46,445 nt of DNA from Halothiobacillus sp. (GCA_024635755.1 JAGXIF010000030.1:1-46445); one strand, 5' to 3'. Counted from the first letter of the stretch, positions 18,589-28,962 are shown. A program made the numbers and translations. The notes: generated from the sequence alone by a model not told the origin.

Positions 18589-19816
18589 TCAGTGGGCGCG
18601 CAGGCGGCTGGCGTCGGTGACCTGCCAAGTGGCCGCTGCGGTCCAGCGTTCGCTCTGGGAAAAAGCGGCATTCACGGCCGCGTACGGGCCGCGTGTCTGG
18701 TTGGTGAAGCCGACTGCATCGTAGCGCAGGCCGAGTTCCCAGCGCGGCGCGATGCCGTAGGTCGCCTGCAGGTACAGACCATCCTCCCTGTAAGTCCCGT
18801 GCCTCGCCGATCATGCCCGGGTTGCTGGCGTGGTGCGCGATCTCGAGGTTCTTCTCGGCGAGCAGGTATCCGGCGGACACCCGCCAGTCGCCCTGCCCCT
18901 GCGGTCCGCTCGCATGGAAGAAGTAGGCCGCGTCCAGGCCCCAGAGATGCGCGTCGCCATCGAGGCCGTGTTCGTCCGGCTCGCCATGGTGATGGGATGC
19001 CTGGTGGCTGCGAAACAAGGCCGCCGAGGCGCCGAGCTGCAGGGCGTGATCGTGACCCAGATCCGGCGACCACTTGGCGAAGGCGGTCCAGAGCCGGGGC
19101 ACGCTTCCGCGGCTCGGCAGGTCCTCGGCGTGGTCGGCCGCGGTGCCGAGGCGTTCGTTGTTGTGGCCTTGAAAGGCCTTGATGCCCAACCGGGTGTCGT
19201 GGCTCCGGGCCGGCTGCCATGTGAGTTGCAGCCCGGTGTCCGACAGGCCATGGATGCCCAGGAGGGTGCGATAGGCGAGGTTCTGGTCGATGAAATCCCA
19301 GTGGTGGCGGTGCCGCTCGTTGGCGTAGCCGATGCCGGAGTAGAACTTGCCCGCCTTGATGCGTAGTCCCGCCGGCAAGCCGGTGGTGGCAATGAAGGCC
19401 TCTTCTAAGTCGACATCACCTTCGTCGGACATGGCGACGTTCAGCCGCGCATCGAAGAACTTCTCGATGCCGCCGGTTAACGAGATTTTGCTGTGGCGGA
19501 GATTGAATCCCTGCTCTAGGCGATGTTCATGGGCCGCAGGGCCTTGCCCGGCGTCGTGGCTATGGGCATCGAAGATGCCGGCGGTCTCGCCGAGCATGGC
19601 GTCGCCGTCACCGTCGGCACTGTCGTCGTAATAGACCCCGTCCAGAACGACCGGCAGCGTGGGGTCGAAAGGCGGGTCGGTCGCCTGACCCGTGCCCCAG
19701 GGCAACAGGCTGGTCGCTGCGGCGACCGTGAGGGATCGACGAAGTGGCGGGGGCGGGGCAATGGTCGTCTTCCTTCCGGCGGCACGTGATCGGGTGGAAA
19801 CGACACGTTCTAACAT
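18589..19816 (-). pseudogene. His-rich outer-membrane beta-barrel protein, frameshifted
   Basis: The first frame encodes a signal-like segment (LTVAAATSLLPWGTGQA), then a barrel with clustered histidines (DAHSHDAG, NERHRHHWDF, SHHHGEPDEH). It reads well to EARD at about 18794. One base later, at 18793, the homology-like sequence continues in another frame: YREDGLYLQATYGI through SRLRAH, stopping at 18589. A single-base indel outside any long homopolymer breaks the gene. Related proteins, as I recall them, are often annotated as zinc-linked outer-membrane receptors and end some 30 residues later with an aromatic residue, so the 3' end may also be lost. The start is uncertain: the ATG at 19816 has no SD, and a better SD (GGAAGG) lies before an ATT codon farther in. 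Confidence 0.65.
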
Positions 19817-19918
19817 AACGGCCCAGGCGGCCAGGCCCTCCCGCGGGCGGGTGTCATGCCCCTGCAACTTGTCACGGATACGTTACGGCTCCTTTTTGAG
19901 CAGTGAAGACGAGTGGTT

Positions 19919-21547
19919 ATGCCTGGTTTGAGTTGGGGGATTTCACAACGGTTGTGGTTGGGTTTCGGCGCCTTTCTGGCCCTTCTGATCACCGTCGCGA
20001 CCGTTTCCGTGCTTCAGTCTCGTGATCTCGCCCAGGTGGTTCAGCGCCTGAGCGTCGAGGTGATCGAGCGGGTGCAGCTGTCGCAGACGCTGGTCAGCGA
20101 GGTGGAGAGCTTCCAGACCGCGCAGAAGAGCGGCCTGCTGGCGCGCGCCACCCTTCGCATACCGCAGTCCCGCGAGTATTTCGACCGCGCCGAGCAAGCC
20201 GCGACGCGCATCGAGGAACAGATGGCCGCGATGGATGCCGGCTTGAGCGAGCGCGGCCTGATCGATTCGTTCCGTGAGCCCTGGCAGGGCTATCTCGAGG
20301 TGCATCGGAACGTGCGCGAGAAGGCCTCGCAGGGGCAGATCGAGCCGGCCCTGGGGCTGTTGGAGAACGAGGGTGCCCCACGACTGGACGCGGCGCGGGA
20401 GGCGCTCGCACGATTGACCGTCTTCCTGCGTGAGGACCTGGCGGCACAGCGCCAGGCCGTCGCCGAGCGCATGCAGCGCGACCAGCTCATCCTGATCGGC
20501 ATCGTGGTTCTCTCTTTGCTGATCGGGGGGCTGCTGGCCGTGACCACCACACGTTACCTGCGTCGCAGTCTCGATCGGGTGTTGAACGTGGCGGCTCGGG
20601 TCGTCGACGGGGATCTCACCGCCCGCACGGGTCTGTCGCGGGATGACGAGATCAGTGCCATGGGGCGGGCCGTTGACGGCACCTGTCGGCAGTTCGAGGA
20701 GGTCGTGGGTCAGGTTGCCGGGGTGGCCGAGTCGATGAAGGAACGCTCGTCGTCCCTGAGCCAGGCCGGCGAGCGAGTCGTCGATGGCATGCATCGCCAG
20801 GAAGCGGCGACCGAACGGGCCAACGAGTTGATGGGGCGCAACCTCGCCGAGTTGGATGAGGTAGTGGGCCATTCCGATCGGGCCGCTCGGTATGCCGAGG
20901 AGGTGGATCGGCTCTCCACCGGCGGCCTGAGCCGGGTGGAGGCCACCCTGAGCGCGTTGCAGGCACTCACCGATCGTCTCGATCAGGCCGGCGCGATCAT
21001 CCACCAACTCGACGCGCATGGCGGCGAGATCGGCTCGGTGGTCGACATGATTCGCGCGGTCAGCGAGCAGACCAACCTGCTGGCGCTCAATGCCGCCATC
21101 GAGGCGGCGCGAGCGGGTGAACACGGGCGCGGTTTCGCGGTGGTCGCCGACGAGGTGCGTACCCTCTCCATGCGCACCCGCGATTCGACCGACCGTATCG
21201 CCGACATGATCGGTTCGCTGAAGACGACCATGCATCAGGCCGCCGAGCTGATGACCGATTCGAGCGAATACGCCGTGCGCACCCTGCAGGAGGCCGAGCA
21301 GGCCGGCGGGCAACTCAAGGAAATCGACCAGGCCGTCGGCAAGATCCGCGACATGAACGGTCGGATCGCGGCGGCGGCGCAGTCGCAGCGAAACGAGGCG
21401 CAGGAACTCGGTTCGGCATTGCAGGAAATCGCCGTGCTTGCCGGCGAGGCGATCGAGGTCAGTCGGGATAACGAACGCATGGGCGGTGCCATGCGCGCGC
21501 AGTCCGACGACCTAGGTGTGCTGGTGGGGCGTTTCCGCCTCTCCTGA
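19919..21547 (+). CDS. Methyl-accepting chemotaxis protein
   Basis: Inner-membrane chemoreceptor of 542 residues. Order: TM1 at about 11-31, a periplasmic four-helix-type ligand region to about 185, TM2 at about 190-212 ([18 protein letters not shown]), HAMP to about 265, then the cytoplasmic coiled-coil with the conserved tip [15 protein letters not shown] near 386-400 followed by [13 protein letters not shown]. No CheR/CheB pentapeptide is seen at the C-terminus. The ligand is unknown. Start at ATG 19919 chosen over GTG 19913; the SD is weak. Divergent from the His-rich outer-membrane gene. Confidence 0.92.
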   Translation: MPGLSWGISQRLWLGFGAFLALLITVATVSVLQSRDLAQVVQRLSVEVIERVQLSQTLVSEVESFQTAQKSGLLARATLRIPQSREYFDRAEQAATRIEEQMAAMDAGLSERGLIDSFREPWQGYLEVHRNVREKASQGQIEPALGLLENEGAPRLDAAREALARLTVFLREDLAAQRQAVAERMQRDQLILIGIVVLSLLIGGLLAVTTTRYLRRSLDRVLNVAARVVDGDLTARTGLSRDDEISAMGRAVDGTCRQFEEVVGQVAGVAESMKERSSSLSQAGERVVDGMHRQEAATERANELMGRNLAELDEVVGHSDRAARYAEEVDRLSTGGLSRVEATLSALQALTDRLDQAGAIIHQLDAHGGEIGSVVDMIRAVSEQTNLLALNAAIEAARAGEHGRGFAVVADEVRTLSMRTRDSTDRIADMIGSLKTTMHQAAELMTDSSEYAVRTLQEAEQAGGQLKEIDQAVGKIRDMNGRIAAAAQSQRNEAQELGSALQEIAVLAGEAIEVSRDNERMGGAMRAQSDDLGVLVGRFRLS

Positions 21548-21592
21548 TTCGCTCGGCCCGATTGGCTTTCTGGCTGTCGAACCCGGACACGC

Positions 21593-21636
21593 AAAGGCCG
21601 CGCGACCGGGTCCCGGTCAGCGCGGCCTTCTTTTGC
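21593..21636. terminator. Terminator between the chemoreceptor gene and gpmI
   Basis: Long hairpin: AAGGCCGCGC pairs with GCGCGGCCTT and the interior GACCGG pairs with CCGGTC, followed by CTTTTG. It lies between two convergent genes and probably works both ways. Confidence 0.85.
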
Positions 21637-21656
21637 CCGTTCTCGGGGGTGGCGAT

Positions 21657-23192
21657 TCAGCTGCTGGGCTTGTCCAGCAGCAGTGAGCGCTTCATCTTCT
21701 TCGGCAATGGCAGCCCCATCAGTTCAAGCACGGTCGCCGCGATGTTGGCGATGCCGCCACCGTTGCGCAGGCGCACCGGGCTTTCGTCGATCACCATGCA
21801 GGGCACGGGATAGGTCGTGTGTTGGGTATGCGGTTCGCCGGTGACCGGGTCGACCATCTCGTCGCAGTTGCCGTGGTCGGCGGTCACGATGATCGAGTAG
21901 TTTTCCTCGCGCGCGGCGTCCACCAGCCGGCCGACTTCCAGATCGACGGTCTCCATCGCCTTGATCACGGCATCACGTACCGCGGTGTGACCGACCATGT
22001 CGCCGTTGGCGAAATTCACCAGCACGAAACCGTACTGCTTGGCGCGCACCGCGTCGATGGTCGCATCGGCGACCTCGCGGGCGCTCATCTCTGGTTGCAG
22101 GTCGTAGGTGGCGACCTTGGGTGAGGGCACCATCACGCGGTCCTCGCCGGCGAAGTTCTCTTCCTTGCCGCCGTTGAAGAAGAACGTGACGTGGGCGTAT
22201 TTTTCCGTCTCGGCGCAGTGGAACTGCTTGATGCCCGCCTGGCTGATGGCCTCGGCCAGCACGTTTTTCGGTCGCTCCGGCGGAAAGCCGATCGGCGAAA
22301 GGAAGCGTGGATCGTATTCGGTGAGGCAGGTGACCGTCACCGGCTCGTAGTCGCCGCGATCGAAGCCCGAGAATTCCCGCTGCCCGATGGCTTCGGTCAA
22401 CTGGCGGGGGCGGTCGTTGCGGAAATTGAAGAAGATCATCGCGTCATTGGCCCGCAGGGGCTCGAAGTCGTCGAGGGCTGCCGGGCGGATGAATTCGTCA
22501 GTCTGGTCGGCGTCGTAGGAGGCCTTGAGCGCCTCGCGGGCGTTCGAAAAGCGCGGGCCGTTGCCGCGCACGATCGTCTCGAAGGCCTCCTGGGTCCGCT
22601 CCCAGCGCTGGTCTCGGTCCATGGCGTAGTAGCGGCCACTGATCGTGGCGATGCCGCCATTGGCCTCGGCCAGTTTCGGCACGACTTGCTCGAGATAGCC
22701 CAGCGCCGATTTCGGCGCGGTGTCGCGGCCGTCGGTGATCATGTGGACCAAGGGACGCGCACCGACCTTTTTCGCCATCTTGATCAGTGCCAGCAGGTGG
22801 CGCACGTGGCTGTGCACGCCGCCGTCGGAAACCAGGCCGATCAGGTGGATGGGGCGGTCGGCATCGGCGGCCTTCTGCATGGCCTGGTTGAGGGCGGCGT
22901 TGTCGAAGAAGCTGCCGTCCTTGATCGCGTCATCGATGCGTACCAGGTCCTGGCGATTGATGGCGCCGCTGCCCAGGGCCAGGTGGCCGACTTCCGAATT
23001 GCCCATCTGCCCGTCCGGCAGGCCACAAGCGCGGCCCGATGCCTCGATGACGGCATGCGGGTTGTGGGCGAACAACTCGTCCAGCCGCGGCGTATCTGCC
23101 AGGCTCACGGCGTTGTTCAGGCGACTCGGGTTGACGCCGACACCGTCCATGATCACGAGGAGGACGGGGCGTCGCGGGGCGATATTCGACAT
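21657..23192 (-). CDS. gpmI: 2,3-bisphosphoglycerate-independent phosphoglycerate mutase
   Basis: Glycolytic/gluconeogenic mutase interconverting 3- and 2-phosphoglycerate; Mn-dependent, alkaline-phosphatase superfamily, 511 residues as usual. The N-terminal VLLVIMDGVG carries the first metal Asp, and catalytic Ser66 sits in MGNSEVGHL. TADHGNCDEM provides the C-terminal metal ligands, and THTTYPVP-like QHTTYPVP follows. Start at 23192 (MSNIAPRRP); upstream codons overlap tatC on the same strand and are not part of it. It lies 76 bp after tatC, last of the his-tat gene train. Confidence 0.97.
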   Translation of the reverse strand: MSNIAPRRPVLLVIMDGVGVNPSRLNNAVSLADTPRLDELFAHNPHAVIEASGRACGLPDGQMGNSEVGHLALGSGAINRQDLVRIDDAIKDGSFFDNAALNQAMQKAADADRPIHLIGLVSDGGVHSHVRHLLALIKMAKKVGARPLVHMITDGRDTAPKSALGYLEQVVPKLAEANGGIATISGRYYAMDRDQRWERTQEAFETIVRGNGPRFSNAREALKASYDADQTDEFIRPAALDDFEPLRANDAMIFFNFRNDRPRQLTEAIGQREFSGFDRGDYEPVTVTCLTEYDPRFLSPIGFPPERPKNVLAEAISQAGIKQFHCAETEKYAHVTFFFNGGKEENFAGEDRVMVPSPKVATYDLQPEMSAREVADATIDAVRAKQYGFVLVNFANGDMVGHTAVRDAVIKAMETVDLEVGRLVDAAREENYSIIVTADHGNCDEMVDPVTGEPHTQHTTYPVPCMVIDESPVRLRNGGGIANIAATVLELMGLPLPKKMKRSLLLDKPSS

Positions 23193-23268
23193 GGCTTCGG
23201 ATTCCCTTAAGGTTAAACGCGTGGCGGGCCGGACGGTCAGACCGACGCTGGGACGGGCGGCTGGCCGG

Positions 23269-24339
23269 CTAGCGCGGTTCAGGGCGGTCGCGTCGCTCGT
23301 CGTCCTCGTCGCTTTGCTCGCGATCTGCGCTGGTCGATCCGTCGTCCGGCCCGTTTTCGGATTCGTCTTTCTTCTTCGTTTCGTCGAGCGTTTCTTGCTC
23401 GCGCTCGATCTCCTCGAAGGCGCGGTCGAAGTCGAAGTCTTCGTCGCGTTCGGTCTCGTGCTCACGGCTTGGAGCGGGCGCGGATGGGGACTCGCCCGAT
23501 GGCCCGCCGCCGGCCGGGGTGCCCCCGGATGGCCCGCCGGCAGGCGGTTCGGGGTCGTCGTCCGGCGAGGACCGCATCACGGGGCCGCCCTGGCGGCGCA
23601 GCAGGATCCTGCCGATCACGATGCCCAGTTCGTACAGGAACCAGACCGGGATGGCCATCATGAACTGCGACAGGATGTCCGGTGGGGTGAGGATCGCGGC
23701 GATGATGAATGCCACCAGGATGGCGTAGCGTCGCTTTTCGGCCAGCTGGTCAGGCGTGACCACGCCGATCAGGATCAACAGCACGGTTGCCACCGGCACT
23801 TCGAAGACGAAGCCGAAGGCAAAGAACATCGTGATCGTGAAGCTCAGGTACTCGTTGATGTCCGGGGCGAAGCTGACTTCGGCTGGTCCGGCCCCGGAGA
23901 GAAAGCCGAACACCACCGGGAAGACCGCGAAGTAGGCGAACGCTGCGCCCAGATAGAACAGCACCGTGCTGGAGAGGACCAGCGGCACGACCATCTTGCG
24001 CTCGTGCTGGTACAGCCCGGGCGCAATGAAGGCCCAGAGCTGGTAGAGCAGGAACGGAATCGCGAGGAACAGCGCGGTGAAGCCGGCGAGCTTGAGCGGA
24101 ATGAAGAAGGTCGAGGCGACCTGCACCGCGATCATGCCCGTGTCTTCCGGCAAGAACCGTGACAGCGGGTCCGAGAGCAGCCGGAACAGGTCGTTACGGA
24201 ACGGGAAAAGCGCCATGAACAGGACGAATACGACAGCAACCGACTTGATCAGCCGGTTGCGAAGTTCGACCAGGTGCGAGATGAATCCGGCCATGCCGGA
24301 CGGTTCATCCGTTGTCGCGTCCGCGTTCCGTTGGCTCAT
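23269..24339 (-). CDS. tatC: Sec-independent protein translocase TatC with a long charged C-terminal tail
   Basis: Core receptor of the twin-arginine translocase, six membrane helices. The N-terminal MAGFISHLVELRNRL is the TatC signature that helps bind the RR motif; FxxE (FGFVFEVPV, Glu180) and TPPD (219-222) are present. The TatC core ends near residue 250. It is followed by about 105 residues rich in Pro/Gly, then Asp/Glu/Arg (DFDFDRAFEEIEREQE, KKKDESENG), making 356 residues versus 258 in E. coli. The start overlaps tatB by 35 bp. Confidence 0.96.
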   Translation of the reverse strand: MSQRNADATTDEPSGMAGFISHLVELRNRLIKSVAVVFVLFMALFPFRNDLFRLLSDPLSRFLPEDTGMIAVQVASTFFIPLKLAGFTALFLAIPFLLYQLWAFIAPGLYQHERKMVVPLVLSSTVLFYLGAAFAYFAVFPVVFGFLSGAGPAEVSFAPDINEYLSFTITMFFAFGFVFEVPVATVLLILIGVVTPDQLAEKRRYAILVAFIIAAILTPPDILSQFMMAIPVWFLYELGIVIGRILLRRQGGPVMRSSPDDDPEPPAGGPSGGTPAGGGPSGESPSAPAPSREHETERDEDFDFDRAFEEIEREQETLDETKKKDESENGPDDGSTSADREQSDEDDERRDRPEPR

Positions 24340-24910
24340 CTTTTTTCGCTGTTACCGGTTTCTCGGCCTCGTCCGGCTCGGTCGGGGCCTCATTTTCAGG
24401 GGGATCGAAGGGGCGGCGGAAATTTTCGCCGGTCTCGGCCTCCAGTCGGCTGAGCTCGTCGTCGAATTCGTCCGGGCCACTGTCCTCGACGGCCTTGAGC
24501 CGGCCGTCATGTTGCTCGGCCTCTGGCTTGTCGGCCGGCTTGTCATCGGTAGCGGAGGCTTCGTCTGTGCCGTGGCGGGACTTTTCAGCGGAGGCCGATC
24601 TGCGCATGGTCTGTTCGGCATCGTCGAGAGCGCTCTTGACGGTGTTGCCGGTATCGCTCAGGTCGTGCCGCGTTTCCTCGACCATTGCGCGCAGCTTGGT
24701 GATCTCGGATTCCTGCGAGTTGAGCACCTGCTTCATATCCTGCAGGTTGAATTCGCTGTCCAGTTCGGCCTTGGCGTTACTGACGAACTTGCGCACCTTG
24801 TAGGTCCACTCACCCGCCTTGCGCGCCACGCCGGGCAGTCGCTCCGGTCCGATGACCAGTAGTGCGACCACCAGGATCAGGAAGACTTCCCAGAAGCTGA
24901 AACCAAACAC
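24305..24910 (-). CDS. tatB: Sec-independent protein translocase TatB
   Basis: Single-helix Tat component that with TatC recognises RR signal peptides. MFGFSFWEVFLILVVALLVIGPERLP is the TatB N-terminus (Glu8, GPERLP hinge), followed by an amphipathic helix (VARKAGEWTYKVRKFVSNAK) and a long acidic disordered tail; 201 residues. It overlaps tatC by 35 bp and is 26 bp from tatA. No other Tat genes are needed for a working export system. Confidence 0.95.
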   Translation of the reverse strand: MFGFSFWEVFLILVVALLVIGPERLPGVARKAGEWTYKVRKFVSNAKAELDSEFNLQDMKQVLNSQESEITKLRAMVEETRHDLSDTGNTVKSALDDAEQTMRRSASAEKSRHGTDEASATDDKPADKPEAEQHDGRLKAVEDSGPDEFDDELSRLEAETGENFRRPFDPPENEAPTEPDEAEKPVTAKKDEPTERGRDNG

Positions 24911-24936
24911 GGATCAATCCTGCGCCAGCGGGGCGA

Positions 24937-25239
24937 TCAGTTGTCTTTCCGCTCGGAGGACTTCTCCGCACGATTCTCGCGACCGGCCTCGATGGACTCG
25001 CTCTCGATCACGCGATTGGCATTGGGCTTCTCGCTGTCCTTGTGCTCCAGGTTCTCGGCGCGCTTCTCGTCTTCGGTCTGGTTTTCCTCGTCCTTTTCCG
25101 ATTCGTCCTTGACGGCCGACTTGAAGCCCTTGATGGCGCCGCCGAGGTCGGAACCGAGGTTCTTGAGTCGCTTGGTGCCGAACAGAAGCAGCACGATGGC
25201 CAGAATGATCAGCCAGTGCCAGATGCTAAAAGTACCCAT
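24937..25239 (-). CDS. tatA: Sec-independent protein translocase TatA
   Basis: Pore-forming Tat subunit, 100 residues. The helix [17 protein letters not shown] is followed by the TatA hinge [21 protein letters not shown] and a highly charged tail. TatA is distinguished from TatB by FGTKRL rather than GPERLP. SD GAGAAC-type lies upstream; it is 27 bp after hisE, so co-transcription with the histidine genes is likely. Confidence 0.95.
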   Translation of the reverse strand: MGTFSIWHWLIILAIVLLLFGTKRLKNLGSDLGGAIKGFKSAVKDESEKDEENQTEDEKRAENLEHKDSEKPNANRVIESESIEAGRENRAEKSSERKDN

Positions 25240-25266
25240 GGTCGCGTTCTCCTGAGGATGTCTCGT

Positions 25267-25614
25267 TCAATCTTGTGCGCGCCGCGCCTTTTCTTCAAGG
25301 CCCGACAAACCGAATCGGCGTTCGAGCTCCGCGAGCACGTCCGCCGGTGTCTGGTCGGCATCGGCCAGCAGTACCAGGCAGTGGAACCACAGGTCGGCCA
25401 TTTCGCTGGTCAGGGCTTGCGGGTCGTCGCCCACCGCGGCGAGCGCGACCTCGACCCCTTCCTCGCCCACTTTCTGGGCAATCTTGCCGCGCCCCTTGCG
25501 ATACAGACTGGCGACGTACGAGCCGTCCGGGTCCGCCTGCTTGCGCGATTCGAGCAATTCGGCCAGTTGCTCGAGGATGGCGCCGGATGTCTTCTCGTCA
25601 GTCCTGCTTGCCAT
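25267..25614 (-). CDS. hisE: Phosphoribosyl-ATP pyrophosphatase
   Basis: Second step of histidine synthesis: hydrolyses PR-ATP to PR-AMP. 115 residues, all-alpha NTP-pyrophosphohydrolase fold. The [21 protein letters not shown] motif with its paired Glu residues and the [16 protein letters not shown] helix are visible. It is a separate gene rather than the HisIE fusion; its start overlaps hisI by 17 bp. The hisI-hisE-tatABC order is shared with pseudomonads. Confidence 0.95.
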   Translation of the reverse strand: MASRTDEKTSGAILEQLAELLESRKQADPDGSYVASLYRKGRGKIAQKVGEEGVEVALAAVGDDPQALTSEMADLWFHCLVLLADADQTPADVLAELERRFGLSGLEEKARRAQD

Positions 25615-26029
25615 AGATCGCTCCGGGGGATTTCTTCACCTCGTCGACGACCCGCCAGGCACCGTCCTCGAGGCGTCGGTAAAAGCACGACTCCCTGCCC
25701 GTGTGACAGGCAATGTGCCCTGCTTGTTCGATCGACAGCAGTAGCACGTCGCCGTCGCAGTCCAGTCGGATCTCGTGGACCTTCTGCGTGTGACCGCTTT
25801 GCTCGCCCTTGTGCCACAGCCGCTGGCGCGAGCGCGAGAAATACACCGCCTCGCTCAGTTCGACGGTCTTCTCGACCGCCTCACGGTTCATCCAGGCGAA
25901 CATCAGCACCCGCCCGGTGGCATGATCCTGGGCGATGGCCGGCACTAGGCCCGCTTCGTCGAACACGATCTGCTCGAGCCAGTCGCGCGACTCGCGGAAT
26001 GCCGGGGGTGTTGCCTGAGTGTCGGTCAC
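25598..26029 (-). CDS. hisI: Phosphoribosyl-AMP cyclohydrolase
   Basis: Third step of histidine synthesis: opens the purine ring of PR-AMP. 143 residues, zinc and Mg dependent. The metal-binding set is clear: DCDGD at 90-94, and Cys108/Cys115 in [30 protein letters not shown] is the family core. It lies 46 bp after hisF and overlaps hisE. Confidence 0.96.
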   Translation of the reverse strand: MTDTQATPPAFRESRDWLEQIVFDEAGLVPAIAQDHATGRVLMFAWMNREAVEKTVELSEAVYFSRSRQRLWHKGEQSGHTQKVHEIRLDCDGDVLLLSIEQAGHIACHTGRESCFYRRLEDGAWRVVDEVKKSPGAIYGKQD

Positions 26030-26075
26030 GTAGGGCTCAACGGTTCAATAAAGAGCGCCGGAGTATATCAGGGTT

Positions 26076-26849
26076 TCAGGTGCGGACCTCAATGCCCGCA
26101 TTGGCCATGCACTGCTTGGCCTCGCTGATCTGATAGGTGCCGAAATGGAAGATGCTGGCGGCCAGCACGGCATCGGCATGCCCTTGCAGGATGCCCTCGA
26201 CCAGGTGGTCGAGATTGCCCACGCCGCCCGAGGCGATCACCGGGATCGGCACCGCGTCGCTGATCGCTCGGGTCAGATTCAGGTCGAAGCCCTGCTGCAT
26301 GCCGTCGCGGTCCATGCTGGTGACCAGCAGTTCGCCGGCACCCAGTTCGGCCATGTATTGGGCCCATTTGACGGCATCGAGTCCGGTGGGGTTGCGCCCG
26401 CCATGAGTGAATATCTCCCAGCGGGGCGGTTCGTCCTCACCGGAGACGCGCCGGGCGTCGATGGCGACCACGATGCATTGCGAGCCGACCGCGTCGCTCA
26501 TCTCCTTAATGCGCTCGGGGTGATGGACCGCCGCGGTGTTGATCGAGACCTTGTCGGCCCCGGCATGCAGGAGCCGACGCACATCGGCCAGGGTGCGGAT
26601 GCCGCCGCCGACGGTCAGCGGGATGAAAACCTCGGCCGCTACCGCCTCGACCACGTGCAGCATGGTCTCGCGCCCCTCGTGGGAGGCGGAGATGTCGAGG
26701 AAGGTCAGCTCGTCGGCGCCGGCCTGGTTGTAGCGGCGCGCCGCCTCGACCGGGTCACCGGCATCCCGCAGGCCCTCGAATTGCACGCCCTTGACCACGC
26801 GGCCCTCGGCCACGTCGAGACAGGGGATGATGCGCTTGGCAAGCCCCAT
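26076..26849 (-). CDS. hisF: Imidazole glycerol phosphate synthase, cyclase subunit
   Basis: TIM-barrel cyclase that with HisH makes imidazole glycerol phosphate and AICAR. 257 residues. Catalytic Asp12 (IPCLDVAEG) and Asp131 (VVAIDARRV) are present, with phosphate loops TVGGGIRT and IASGGVGN. It follows hisA with only 3 bp between. Confidence 0.97.
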   Translation of the reverse strand: MGLAKRIIPCLDVAEGRVVKGVQFEGLRDAGDPVEAARRYNQAGADELTFLDISASHEGRETMLHVVEAVAAEVFIPLTVGGGIRTLADVRRLLHAGADKVSINTAAVHHPERIKEMSDAVGSQCIVVAIDARRVSGEDEPPRWEIFTHGGRNPTGLDAVKWAQYMAELGAGELLVTSMDRDGMQQGFDLNLTRAISDAVPIPVIASGGVGNLDHLVEGILQGHADAVLAASIFHFGTYQISEAKQCMANAGIEVRT

Positions 26850-26852
26850 GGC

Positions 26853-27608
26853 CTACTCGGTGAACGGCGGGATGCCCGCGCGGTCGTCGATGCGTTTCTG
26901 GGCTTCCCTAAGGTCGATGCTGCCCTCGTAGAGCGCCCGGCCGATGATCGCGCCGGACACGCCGTCATCGGCGGCGTCGATCAAGAGATCGATGTCGCTC
27001 ATGTCGGTCACGCCGCCCGAGGCGATGATGGGGATGCGCACGGATTTGGCCAGCTCGCGGGTGGCCTCGATGTTCGCGCCCTGCATCATGCCGTCGCGGG
27101 AAATGTCGGTGAACACGATCGCGGCGACGCCGTCGGATTCGAAACGCTGCGCCATGTCGTGGATGTCGTGGTGCGACAGCTTCGACCAGCCATCGATGGC
27201 CACCTTGCCGTCGCGCGCGTCCAAGCCAATGATGATGTGCCCGGGGAAGGCCAGGCAGACATCCTCGACGAAATGCGGTTCGGAGACGGCCTTGGTGCCG
27301 ATGATCACGTAGTCCACGCCCAGTTCGAGGTACTGCTCTATGGTGGCCTCGTCGCGGATACCGCCGCCGACCTGGATCGGCAGGTCCGGATAGGCCTCGC
27401 AGATGGCCTGGATGACCTCGCGATTCTTGGGGCTGCCGGCGAAGGCGCCGTCGAGGTCGACCAGGTGCAGGCGTCGGGCGCCGGCTTCCACCCAGCGGCC
27501 GGCGACGGCGACCGGGTCGTCGGAAAAGACGGTGTCATCGTCCATGCGGCCCTGGCGCAGGCGCACGCATTTGCCGTCCTTGAGATCAATGGCGGGGATC
27601 AAGAGCAT
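26853..27608 (-). CDS. hisA: Phosphoribosylformimino-5-aminoimidazole carboxamide ribotide isomerase
   Basis: TIM-barrel Amadori isomerase converting ProFAR to PRFAR, substrate of HisHF. 251 residues from ATG 27608 ([12 protein letters not shown]). Catalytic Asp8 and Asp130 (IGLDARDGK) are visible, with phosphate loops QVGGGIRD and IASGGVTD. The frame is open upstream but the conserved N-terminus fixes the start. Confidence 0.97.
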   Translation of the reverse strand: MLLIPAIDLKDGKCVRLRQGRMDDDTVFSDDPVAVAGRWVEAGARRLHLVDLDGAFAGSPKNREVIQAICEAYPDLPIQVGGGIRDEATIEQYLELGVDYVIIGTKAVSEPHFVEDVCLAFPGHIIIGLDARDGKVAIDGWSKLSHHDIHDMAQRFESDGVAAIVFTDISRDGMMQGANIEATRELAKSVRIPIIASGGVTDMSDIDLLIDAADDGVSGAIIGRALYEGSIDLREAQKRIDDRAGIPPFTE

Positions 27609-27654
27609 GGGTCTGGCGTCCTCGATATGCGCTCGGTTCGTTGTACTGAATCGG

Positions 27655-28287
27655 TCAGGACCACGGTCCCTTCCAGCGGGTGAAGTTGGCCAGCAGTCGC
27701 AGGCCATCCTCGGCGCTCTTTTCCGGGTGCGCCTGGATGGCAAAGACGTACTCATCGGCGAGAGCGGCGCAGTAGCTCAGGCCGTATTCGGCTGTCGCCA
27801 CCTGGTGGGCCGGTTCGGCCGGCTCACAGTAATAGCTGTGCACGAAGTAAAAACGCGCATCCTGTCGGATGCCGTCAAACAGGGGGTGATCCTGCCTCTG
27901 GTGCAGCTGGTTCCAGCCCATTTGCGGGACCTTCAGGCGGTGGTCGGTGGGCTGGAAGCGTCGCACCTGCCCGGGAAACCAGCCCAGCAGGTCGACGCCC
28001 TCGTTTTCTTCGCTGCGCTCGAGAAGCACCTGCATGCCCATGCAGATGCCCAAAAACGGACGCGTGCGGGCCGCCTCGCGCAGGGCCGGGGCCAGGCGCC
28101 GCTCGTGCAGTGCCTGCATGCACTGGGCCGCCGCCCCCTGCCCCGGGAACACCACCTGGTCGGACTCCAGGATCACCTCGGGGGCGTCGGTGAACACCAC
28201 GTGGGCGTCATCCGGGGCGACGTGCTCGATGGCCTTGACCACCGAGCGCAGGTTGCCCATTCCGTAATCGACCACGGCGATCTGCAT
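27655..28287 (-). CDS. hisH: Imidazole glycerol phosphate synthase, glutaminase subunit
   Basis: Class I glutamine amidotransferase feeding ammonia to HisF. 210 residues. Catalytic triad: Cys82 (GICMGMQ), His187 and Glu189 (HPE). The usual QFHPEKS reads QAHPEKS here, a small change beside the catalytic His. It overlaps the hisB stop by one base (TAATG) and lies 46 bp before hisA. Confidence 0.96.
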   Translation of the reverse strand: MQIAVVDYGMGNLRSVVKAIEHVAPDDAHVVFTDAPEVILESDQVVFPGQGAAAQCMQALHERRLAPALREAARTRPFLGICMGMQVLLERSEENEGVDLLGWFPGQVRRFQPTDHRLKVPQMGWNQLHQRQDHPLFDGIRQDARFYFVHSYYCEPAEPAHQVATAEYGLSYCAALADEYVFAIQAHPEKSAEDGLRLLANFTRWKGPWS

Positions 28288-28880
28288 TACAGCGAGCCCT
28301 TGGTCGACGGGATGGCATCCGACTGTCGCTCGTCGGCGATCAGGGCCATGCGTAGCGCGCGGCCGAATGCCTTGAAGATGGTCTCGGCCTGATGGTGCGC
28401 ATTACGCCCACGCAGGTTGTCGATGTGCAGCGTGGCGCCGGCGTGGTTGACGAAGCCGCGGAAGAACTCCTCTACCAGCTCGGTCTCGAAGCGGCCGATC
28501 AGCGAGCGGGTGAAGTCGCATTGGCATTCCAGCCCCGGGCGGCCGGACAGGTCGATCACCACCCGCGAGAGGGCCTCGTCCAGTGGGACGTAGGCATGGC
28601 CGTAGCGCAAGATCCCGCGCTTGTCGCCGACCGCCTTCGCCACGGCCTGGCCCAGCACGATGCCGCAGTCCTCGACCGTGTGGTGATCGTCGATCTGGGT
28701 GTCGCCGTCGCAGGACAGGTTGATGTCGATCAGCCCGTGCCGGGCGACCTGGTCGAGCATGTGCTCGAAGAACGGCACGCCGGTGTCCAGGCGGGCCTTG
28801 CCTGTGCCGTCAAGGTTGATGTCGAGCGAGATGCGGGTCTCGGCGGTCTGGCGGCTGATCTGCGCTGTACGTGCGGACAT
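28287..28880 (-). CDS. hisB: Imidazoleglycerol-phosphate dehydratase
   Basis: Mn-dependent dehydratase of histidine synthesis; monofunctional form of 197 residues without the phosphatase domain of enteric HisB. Metal-binding motifs [21 protein letters not shown] and [14 protein letters not shown] are present. First gene of the cluster; start at 28880 agrees with family length though no SD is evident. A promoter at 28934-28962 precedes it. Confidence 0.97.
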   Translation of the reverse strand: MSARTAQISRQTAETRISLDINLDGTGKARLDTGVPFFEHMLDQVARHGLIDINLSCDGDTQIDDHHTVEDCGIVLGQAVAKAVGDKRGILRYGHAYVPLDEALSRVVIDLSGRPGLECQCDFTRSLIGRFETELVEEFFRGFVNHAGATLHIDNLRGRNAHHQAETIFKAFGRALRMALIADERQSDAIPSTKGSL

Positions 28881-28933
28881 GAGTGATTCGCGATGAAGGA
28901 GTGATTGGCAGCTCAAGGGGCTTCCCTGAGGGG

Positions 28934-28962
28934 AGCATACAATGCCAGCCGCGGCACGTCAG
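28934..28962 (-). promoter_or_regulatory. Predicted sigma-70 promoter of the his-tat operon
   Basis: Minus strand CTGACG, 17-bp spacer, TATGCT; about 55 bp before hisB. No histidine-rich leader peptide or attenuator was seen in the short 5' region. Confidence 0.55.

Noticed and set aside
22191..24162. Long plus-strand frames opposite gpmI and tatC
   Set aside because: They mirror conserved minus-strand genes and show no family traits.
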